Source: Streptomyces smyrnaeus (GTDB lineage: Bacteria > Actinomycetota > Actinomycetes > Streptomycetales > Streptomycetaceae). From it: a DNA stretch of 64,000 nt. The notes beneath the pieces are model-generated. The model saw only the letters and a program-made list of their open reading frames with translations, did not search any database and had not been told where the DNA came from. Position 1 is the stretch's first letter. Each line of letters begins with the position of its first letter. Position numbers and translations under genes: made by a program. This document shows, piece after piece, positions 57,841 through 64,000 of the stretch. The stretch lies in assembly GCF_017676345.1 (NCBI RefSeq), contig NZ_JAFFZM010000014.1, positions 62,001-126,000 of the forward strand. The letters run 5' to 3'.

Positions 57841-59395
57841 GGGGAGAATCCTCCATCTCGCTCGTTCCTGGCGCGGAGGTGCCGACGGCCAGCGCCATGA
57901 CGGCGTCCTGGGTCGCTTCCCGCGCGGTCAGTTCACCGGCGATCCGGCCCTGGGACATCACCAGGATCCGGTCGCTCATGCCCAGCACCTCGGGGAGGTC
58001 GCTGGAGATCATCAGCACCGCGTGGCCGGAGGCCGTCAGCTCGTTGATGAGCTGGTAGATCTCGACCTTGGCGCCCACGTCGATACCGCGGGTGGGTTCA
58101 TCGAGGATCAGCACGCGGCTGTTGGCGAGCAGCCACTTGCCGATCACGACCTTCTGCTGGTTGCCGCCGGAGAGGGTGCGCACATGCTGGTCGAGCCCGG
58201 CCATCCGCACACCGAGCCGGTCGGCGATCCGGGAGGCCGCCTTGCGCTGCCCGGCGCGGTCCACCAGCCCGCCCCTGCTCGCCTCGCGCAGGGTGACCAG
58301 GCCCAGGTTCTCCGAGACCGAGGCGTCCGGGAGCAGGCCCTGCCCCTTGCGGTCCTCGGGGACCAGGCCCAGCCCCGCCGCGTGCGAGGCCCATACGTCG
58401 CGGGCGGGCAGCCGCTTGCCGCCCACCTCGACACGGCCGGCGTCGTAGCCGTCGGCGCCGAAGACCGCCCGCACCACCTCGGTACGGCCCGCGCCGACCA
58501 GCCCGGCGATGCCGACGACCTCGCCGGCGCGCACCTCGAAGCTGACGTTCTCGAAGGCGCCCTGCCTGCGCAGCCCGGTCACCCGCAACAGCGGCGCGGC
58601 CGAGGCGGCCTCCTGCTGCGCCCGTGCGGTCTGGCGCGGGTACTGCTGCTCGATGCTGCGGCCCACCATCAGCCGCACCAGCTCCTCCTGCGGGGTGTCG
58701 GCCGGGACCTGGCCGACACTGCGGCCGTCGCGCAGCACGGTGACCCGGTCGCCGATGGCGGGGATCTCCTCCAGGTGGTGGGTGATGAAGACGATGCCCA
58801 CGCCCTCGGCCCGCAGCTTGCGGACGATGCCGAAGAGGCGGTTCACCTCCTCGGCGGTGAGCACGGCGGTCGGCTCGTCCATGATCAGGACGCGGGTGCG
58901 CAGGCTGAGTGCCTTGGCGATCTCGACCATCTGCCGCCCGGCGATGCCCAGCTTGCCGACCGGGGTGCGCGGGGGTGCGGTGACACCCACCCGGTCCAGC
59001 AGCACCTTGGCGTCGGCTTCCATCTTCTTGCGGTCCACCAGGCCCAGCCGGCGCGGCTGCCGGCCCAGGAAGATGTTCTCCGCGATGGACAGATGGGGCA
59101 CCAGGTTGAACTCCTGGTGGATGGTGGCGATGCCGAGCTTCTCCGCGGCCTCCGCGTCGGCGATGCGCACCGTCTTGCCCTCGCGCAGCACCCGCCCGCC
59201 GTCCGGGCGGTAGGTGCCGGAGAGCACCTTGATCAGGGTGCTCTTGCCGGCGCCGTTCTCGCCCAGCAGGACGTGCACCTCGCCGGTGCGCAGGTCGAAG
59301 TCGACACCGTCGAGGGCGACCACGCCGGGGAAGGTCTTACGGATGCCTTCGGTGCGCAGCAGTTCCCGTGCCGGGGGCGGGTCTGGGGTGGTCAA
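57830..59395 (-). CDS. rbsA: Ribose ABC transporter ATP-binding protein
   Basis: A 521-residue protein with two tandem ABC domains, as is standard for RbsA. Domain 1 has Walker A GENGAGKST, a signature near KLGIAGRQMVEIAKAL and Walker B VLIMDEPT. Domain 2 has a degenerate Walker A (AGLVGAGRTEV), LSGGNQQKVVIGKWL and VLILDEPTRGIDVG. The start is a TTG at 59395 that overlaps the rbsR stop as TTGA, implying coupling; longer readings into rbsR are out of the question. C-terminal MALAVGTSAPGTSEM is extra. Confidence 0.92.
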   Translation of the reverse strand: MTTPDPPPARELLRTEGIRKTFPGVVALDGVDFDLRTGEVHVLLGENGAGKSTLIKVLSGTYRPDGGRVLREGKTVRIADAEAAEKLGIATIHQEFNLVPHLSIAENIFLGRQPRRLGLVDRKKMEADAKVLLDRVGVTAPPRTPVGKLGIAGRQMVEIAKALSLRTRVLIMDEPTAVLTAEEVNRLFGIVRKLRAEGVGIVFITHHLEEIPAIGDRVTVLRDGRSVGQVPADTPQEELVRLMVGRSIEQQYPRQTARAQQEAASAAPLLRVTGLRRQGAFENVSFEVRAGEVVGIAGLVGAGRTEVVRAVFGADGYDAGRVEVGGKRLPARDVWASHAAGLGLVPEDRKGQGLLPDASVSENLGLVTLREASRGGLVDRAGQRKAASRIADRLGVRMAGLDQHVRTLSGGNQQKVVIGKWLLANSRVLILDEPTRGIDVGAKVEIYQLINELTASGHAVLMISSDLPEVLGMSDRILVMSQGRIAGELTAREATQDAVMALAVGTSAPGTSEMEDSPRGH

Positions 59396-60399
59396 CGACG
59401 CGTCCTTTCGTCTTCGCCGCAGGAGCGGCGCGCTATGAGGTGGGCGGAGAGCGTGACGGAACCGGCGCTCCTGCCCTCCACCAGGTCGGTCAGTGCGGCG
59501 ACCGCGCGGTGTCCCAGCTCCTGGGTGGGCTGGGCGATCGCGGTGATCGGGGGGTCGGTGTGCAGGAACCACGGGATGTCGTCGAAGGCGGCCAGCGACA
59601 CGTCCTGCGGCACCCGCAGGCCGCGCGTACGCAGCTGCTCCATGACGCCCAGCGCCATCAGGTTGTCCGTCGCGAAGATCGCGTCGGGCGGCTGGGGCAG
59701 TGCGAAGAACCGCTCCGCCGCCTGCCGGCCGCTCGCCGTTTGGAAGTCGCCCTGCCCGATGTAGGCGTCGGGCAGCGGCAGACCGTGTTCGAGCAGCGCC
59801 GAGCGGAACGCGCGGACCCGCTCGTTGCTGGTGGTGCTCGCCACGGGCCCGGTGATGATAGCCAGCCTGCGGTGTCCGAGGGCGTACAGATGAGCGACGA
59901 GATCGCGAACAGCGGGTCGCCCGTCGGCGCGCACCAGCGGAATGTCCAGGCCCTCGATCCACCGGTCGACGAAGACCATGGGGATGCCCAGCAGCGCGGC
60001 CTCGCGCAGCGCGACGGAGTCCCCGTCCGCGGGGGAGACGAGCAGCCCGTCGATCCGGCGGTCCAGCAGGGTGCGCACATGGTGGTCCTGCAGCGACAGC
60101 TGCTCGTCGGCGTTGCCGATGATCACGCTGTAGCCACGACCGCGTGCCGCGTCCTCGACCGCGCGGGCCAGTTCGGTGAAGAAAGGATTCAGCACGTCGC
60201 TGATGACCAGACCGAGGGTGCGGGTCTGGTCGGTGCGCAGCGAGCGGGCCAGGGTGTTGGGCCGGTAGCTCAGTTCGGACACGGCGGTAAGCACCCGGGC
60301 GCGGGTCTCCTCGCGGACCCCGCTGTGGTCGTTGAGGACGCGCGAGACCGTGGCGACGGAGACGCCGGCGCGTGCCGCGACGTCCTTGATGCCTGCCAT
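59392..60399 (-). CDS. rbsR: LacI-family ribose operon repressor
   Basis: A 335-residue LacI/GalR regulator, first gene of the rbs operon. HTH at residues 3-50 (IKDVAARAGVSVATVSRVLN), hinge YRPNTLARSLRTDQ, sensor with LGLVISDVLNPFFTELARAV, DAIFATDNLMALG and AAFDDIPWFLHTDPPIT. Having the regulator as first gene means it limits its own level. A cre-like operator (TGGAAACGATTACA) lies 79 bases upstream. The ATG at 60399 (MAGIKDVA) is standard; no strong ribosome-binding site is seen. Confidence 0.92.
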   Translation of the reverse strand: MAGIKDVAARAGVSVATVSRVLNDHSGVREETRARVLTAVSELSYRPNTLARSLRTDQTRTLGLVISDVLNPFFTELARAVEDAARGRGYSVIIGNADEQLSLQDHHVRTLLDRRIDGLLVSPADGDSVALREAALLGIPMVFVDRWIEGLDIPLVRADGRPAVRDLVAHLYALGHRRLAIITGPVASTTSNERVRAFRSALLEHGLPLPDAYIGQGDFQTASGRQAAERFFALPQPPDAIFATDNLMALGVMEQLRTRGLRVPQDVSLAAFDDIPWFLHTDPPITAIAQPTQELGHRAVAALTDLVEGRSAGSVTLSAHLIARRSCGEDERTRR

Positions 60400-60477
60400 T
60401 GCCGTGCCGGTTCCAAGCTGGGAAAAGGGGCGAAGTGCCTCCAGGCGCACGACACTCCGAGGGCGCCGCGCTGCGCA

Positions 60478-60491
60478 TGGAAACGATTACA
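60478..60491. promoter_or_regulatory. LacI-type (cre-like) operator of the rbs operon
   Basis: TGGAAACGATTACA matches TGnAAnCGnTnnCA, the general LacI/CcpA site, 79 bases before rbsR. Confidence 0.7.
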
Positions 60492-60745
60492 TCGGTCATG
60501 CAATGTGATGTGCGCATGGTGACGCAAGTTGAGGACGCGGCCGATGCCGGATCGTGATGATGCTCGTGCAGACGTAACTGCGGTGGTCACGCGGACAGTT
60601 CCAACGGTGAGCCCAGAGTTATCCATAGGGCCGGTGTGTCGGTCCGGATGTGCTGTCGGTCCGGCTCGTGCGGCTGGAGATCCGGGGGCCGGTCCCCGGG
60701 AGGGTGCTGTATCCACAAGGCTGCCGCGGTGTCGGCGCCCGGGGC

Positions 60746-60751
60746 TACGGT
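60746..60751 (+). promoter_or_regulatory. Likely -10 box of recD-like gene, leaderless
   Basis: TACGGT ends seven bases before the ATG at 60759. Confidence 0.5.
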
Positions 60752-60758
60752 CGGTGAC

Positions 60759-63008
60759 ATGACGTTCCAGCCTGCCGTGCTCGAAGGGGTACTAGAGCGC
60801 ATCACCTACGCCAACGAGGACAATGGGTACACGGTCGCGCGGGTCGACACCGGCCGCGGCGGTGAACTGCTCACTGTCGTGGGCGCGTTGCTGGGCGCCC
60901 AGGCGGGGGAGTCGCTGCGGATGGAGGGCCGCTGGGGCTCCCACCCGCAGTACGGACGGCAGTTCCATGTCGACAACTACGTCACCGTGCTGCCGGCCAC
61001 CATCCAGGGCATCCGCCGCTATCTCGGCTCGGGCCTGATCAAGGGCGTCGGCCCGCGCATCGCCGACCGGATCGTCAGCCACTTCGGGGTCGACACGCTG
61101 GAGGTCATCGAGGCCGATCCGAACAAGCTCGTCGAGGTCCCCGGGCTCGGTCCCAAGCGCACCAAGCTGATCGCCGCCGCCTGGGAGGAGCAGAAGGCCA
61201 TCAAAGAGGTGATGGTCTTCCTCCAGGGCGTCGGCGTCTCCACGTCCATCGCCGTGCGCATCTACAAGCAGTACGGCGACGCGTCCATCTCCGTGGTGCG
61301 CGGCAACCCCTACCGGCTGGCGGCCGACGTGTGGGGCATCGGCTTCCTGACCGCCGACCGCATCGCCCGGTCCGTCGGTATCCCGCACGACAGCCCGGAG
61401 CGGGTCAAGGCGGGTCTGCGACACGCGCTGTCCCAGTCCTCGGACCAGGGCCACTGCTATCTGCCCGAGGAGCGGCTGATCTCCGAGGCGGTCAAGCTCC
61501 TCCAGGTGGACACCGGCCTGGTCATCGACTGCCTCGGCGAGCTGGCGGCCGACGAGGAAGGCGGTGTCGTGCGCGAGCCGGTGCCCGACCCGGAGGATCC
61601 GCAGCGCACGGAGACCGCCGTCTATCTCGTCCCCTTCCACCGTGCGGAGGTCGCCCTGGCCGCCCAGCTCAAGCGGCTGCTGCGCACCACCGAGGACCGG
61701 CTGCCCTGGTTCCAGGACGTCGACTGGGACAAGGCGCTCAGCTGGCTGAGCCAACGCACGGGAGCCCGGCTGGCCCCCGAGCAGCAGGAGGCGGTGCGGC
61801 TCGCGCTCACCAGCCGGGTCGCGGTGCTGACGGGCGGGCCGGGGTGCGGCAAGTCCTTCACGGTGCGCTCGGTGGTGGAGCTCGCCCGCGCCAAGAAGGC
61901 CCGCGTGGTGCTGGCGGCGCCCACCGGGCGGGCCGCCAAACGGCTGGCGGAGCTGACCGGTGCCGAGGCGTCCACCGTGCACCGGCTGCTGGAGCTGAAG
62001 CCGGGCGGTGACGCGGCCTACGACCGGCAGCGCCCGCTGGAGGCCGACCTGGTGGTGGTCGACGAGGCCTCCATGCTGGATCTGCTGCTGGCCAACAAGC
62101 TGATCAAAGCCGTCCCGCCCGGTGCCCATCTGCTGCTGGTGGGGGATGTGGACCAGCTGCCCTCGGTGGGTGCCGGGGAGGTGCTGCGCGATCTGCTGGC
62201 CGAGGACGGGCCGGTTCCCGCGGTGCGGCTGCGCCGGATCTTCCGCCAGGCCCAGCAGTCGGGGGTGGTCACCAACGCGCACCGCATCAATTCCGGCACC
62301 CAGCCGCTCACCCAGGGGCTGGAGGACTTCTTCCTCTTCGTGGAGGAGGACACCGAGGCGGCCGGCGCGCTGACGGTGGATGTGGCGGCCCGGCGCATCC
62401 CGGCGAAGTTCGGGCTCGATCCGCGGCGCGACGTCCAGGTGCTCGCCCCCATGCACCGCGGCCCGGCCGGGGCGGGCGCGCTGAACGGGCTGCTCCAGCA
62501 GGCGGTCACCCCGGCCCGTCCGGGGCTGCCCGAGAAGCGGTTCGGCGGTCGGGTTTTCCGGGTGGGCGACAAGGTCACCCAGATCAGAAACAACTATGAA
62601 AAGGGTGCGAACGGCGTCTTCAACGGCACGGTCGGAGTGGTCACCGCGCTGCATCCGGACGACCACCGGCTCACCGTGCTGACGGACGAGGACGAGGAGG
62701 TCGACTACGACTTCGACGAGCTGGACGAGCTCGTCCACGCCTATGCGATGACCATTCACCGCTCACAGGGCAGCGAATACCCGGCAGTGGTGATTCCGGT
62801 CACCACGGGTGCCTGGATGATGCTCCAACGGAACCTGCTGTACACGGCAGTGACGAGAGCCAAGCGACTGGTGGTGCTGGTGGGGTCGCGTAGGGCACTC
62901 GGACAGGCGGTCCGCACCGTCTCGGCGGGGCGGCGCTGCACGGCGCTCGACCACCGATTGCGCGCGGTGGCTGCTGCCTCGGGAGGCGAGAACGGTGCCA
63001 GGGGGTGA
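60759..63008 (+). CDS. RecD2-type ATP-dependent DNA helicase
   Basis: A 749-residue SF1B helicase that moves 5' to 3' on single-stranded DNA. The N-terminal 330 residues have an OB-like start (LERITYANEDNGYTVARV), helix-hairpin-helix repeats (GSGLIKGVGPRIADRIVSHF, EVPGLGPKRTKLIAA) and WGIGFLTADRIARS. The motor has TGGPGCGKSFTV (Walker A), VVVDEASMLD (motif II), VGDVDQLPSVGAGEVL (motif III) and AMTIHRSQGSEYP with YTAVTRAKRLVVLVG at the end. This is RecD2, found in bacteria without RecBC partner genes. Probably leaderless. It lies upstream of citA on the same strand. Confidence 0.93.
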   Translation: MTFQPAVLEGVLERITYANEDNGYTVARVDTGRGGELLTVVGALLGAQAGESLRMEGRWGSHPQYGRQFHVDNYVTVLPATIQGIRRYLGSGLIKGVGPRIADRIVSHFGVDTLEVIEADPNKLVEVPGLGPKRTKLIAAAWEEQKAIKEVMVFLQGVGVSTSIAVRIYKQYGDASISVVRGNPYRLAADVWGIGFLTADRIARSVGIPHDSPERVKAGLRHALSQSSDQGHCYLPEERLISEAVKLLQVDTGLVIDCLGELAADEEGGVVREPVPDPEDPQRTETAVYLVPFHRAEVALAAQLKRLLRTTEDRLPWFQDVDWDKALSWLSQRTGARLAPEQQEAVRLALTSRVAVLTGGPGCGKSFTVRSVVELARAKKARVVLAAPTGRAAKRLAELTGAEASTVHRLLELKPGGDAAYDRQRPLEADLVVVDEASMLDLLLANKLIKAVPPGAHLLLVGDVDQLPSVGAGEVLRDLLAEDGPVPAVRLRRIFRQAQQSGVVTNAHRINSGTQPLTQGLEDFFLFVEEDTEAAGALTVDVAARRIPAKFGLDPRRDVQVLAPMHRGPAGAGALNGLLQQAVTPARPGLPEKRFGGRVFRVGDKVTQIRNNYEKGANGVFNGTVGVVTALHPDDHRLTVLTDEDEEVDYDFDELDELVHAYAMTIHRSQGSEYPAVVIPVTTGAWMMLQRNLLYTAVTRAKRLVVLVGSRRALGQAVRTVSAGRRCTALDHRLRAVAAASGGENGARG

Positions 63009-63170
63009 CCATGACGGCCAAGAGGGTGCAGGATAGCTAGACGGGCGGCACTGCGTGCCACCATGGAGCCCTCTGGCTGACCCCCAGTGCACCGCACGGC
63101 GCTGGATAAGGGAGAGTGGAAGAAGTCAGGGCACCTCGAAGAAGAGGCACTACGTCGGTGAGGGATGACG

Positions 63171-64000
63171 TGAGCGAACACCGCGACAGCGAGAACTCCG
63201 TAGTACTCCGCTACGGGGACGGCGAGTACAGCTACCCGGTCGTCGACAGCACGGTGGGCGACCGTGGCTTCGACATCGGCAAGCTGCGTGCCCAGACCGG
63301 TCTGGTGACCCTGGACTCGGGATACGGCAACACCGCCGCCTACAAATCCGCCATCACCTTCCTCGACGGTGAGCAGGGCATCCTGCGCTACCGCGGCTAT
63401 CCGATCGAGCAGCTCGCCGAGCGCGGCACCTTCCTGGAGACCGCGTACCTGCTCATCAACGGCGAGCTGCCGACCGTCGACGAACTGAGCGCGTTCAAGA
63501 ACGAGATCACGCAGCACACCCTGCTGCACGAGGACGTCAAACGGTTCTACGACGGTTTCCCGCGCGACGCCCACCCGATGGCGATGCTCTCCTCCGTGGT
63601 CAGCGCGCTGTCGACCTTCTACCAGGACAGCCACAACCCCTTCGACGAGAAGCAGCGGCACCTCTCGACCATAAGGCTGCTGGCCAAGCTGCCCACGATC
63701 GCCGCCTACGCCTACAAGAAGGCGATCGGCCACCCGGTCATCTACCCGAGCAACGACCTGGGCTACGTCGAGAACTTCCTCCGGATGACCTTCTCGGTTC
63801 CGGCGCAGGAGTACGAGCTCGACCCGGTCGTGGTCAACGCCCTCGACAAGCTGCTGATCCTGCACGCGGACCACGAGCAGAACTGCTCGACCTCCACCGT
63901 GCGCCTCGTCGGCTCGTCCCAGGCGAACATGTTCGCCTCGATCTCGGCGGGCATCAACGCGCTCTGGGGCCCCCTGCACGGCGGTGCCAACCAGAGCGTG
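63171..64000 (+). CDS. citA: Citrate synthase (3' end cut by window)
   Basis: The first 277 codons of citrate synthase, running off the window. It condenses acetyl-CoA and oxaloacetate, the entry reaction of the TCA cycle. SVVLRYGDGEYSYPVVDS, GFDIGKLRAQTGLVTLDSGY, TFLDGEQGILRYRGYPIEQL, LHADHEQNCSTST (catalytic His) and PLHGGANQSV (oxaloacetate His) are all present. The GTG at 63171 has GAGGG five bases upstream; an in-frame GTG at 63159 lacks such a site. The sequence agrees with what I recall of S. coelicolor citA, whose loss blocks aerial mycelium because acids build up. Confidence 0.95.

Larger units (their letters stand above)
60400..60758. promoter_or_regulatory. Divergent promoter region of rbs operon and recD-like gene
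   Basis: No gene is seen. It holds the rbsR operator at 60478-60491, a second AT-rich patch (CATGCAATGTGATGTGCGCATG near 60498-60520, itself partly symmetrical) and, at the other end, the -10 box of the helicase gene. Confidence 0.55.

Noticed and set aside
1..64000. CRISPR array or insertion sequence
   Set aside because: No regularly spaced repeats and no transposase-like product were seen; the Cas4-like nuclease lies in a helicase operon without cas genes.

Overview
The window is high-GC actinobacterial DNA, almost certainly from a Streptomyces. The main signs are an AdpA regulator with an in-frame TTA (bldA-type) codon, a chaplin, many GTG/TTG starts, many probable leaderless genes, and a gene order that matches what I remember of the Streptomyces coelicolor chromosome between citA and cebR, including adpA-orn, glmS, hexosaminidase, the leucine-catabolism operon and rbs. 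That synteny is recalled, not checked. Both ends cut genes: a secreted protein at the left, citrate synthase at the right.

Left part (1-19.8 kb), mostly accessory. A four-gene operon (6195 to 1617, minus strand) encodes a RecB-like nuclease with a four-cysteine iron-sulphur pattern, a 511-residue protein I do not recognise, a compact SF1 helicase and a small protein. It looks like a split Dna2/AddB-type machine and is my best candidate for an undescribed system. Next come a histidine phosphatase, an XRE/TPR-type regulator, a methyltransferase-like protein, an OmpR-type two-component system, a short chaplin, a GH18 chitinase, a BtrH-like protein behind a MerR-type promoter, a CebR-like LacI regulator without sugar transporter genes beside it, and an M23 peptidase.

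Middle (19.8-46.1 kb), mostly core. It holds a CPA1 antiporter, tRNA-His, orn and adpA with a 1-kb upstream region, a universal stress protein, glmS, a GH20 hexosaminidase, and a DUF4429 protein. A four-gene acyl-CoA dehydrogenase / HMG-CoA lyase / biotin carboxylase / carboxyltransferase operon is divergent from a tetR gene, with two GTTA-N8-TAAC palindromes between them. A second acyl-CoA dehydrogenase, TesB, a phosphatase, an agmatinase-family enzyme and a 1263-residue fused ABC exporter follow. The desferrioxamine genes I would expect between the hexosaminidase and the acyl-CoA dehydrogenase are not there.

Right part (46.1-64 kb). It holds a Nudix hydrolase, a secreted S37 peptidase, and a sugar-catabolism cluster organised around a LacI regulator and a perfect 16-bp operator (Gfo/Idh/MocA dehydrogenase, DUF993 aldolase-like protein, two TIM-barrel isomerases). 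A complete ribose operon (rbsR-A-C-B-K-D), a RecD2-type helicase and the first 830 bases of citA end the window. I see no insertion sequence, phage or CRISPR array.
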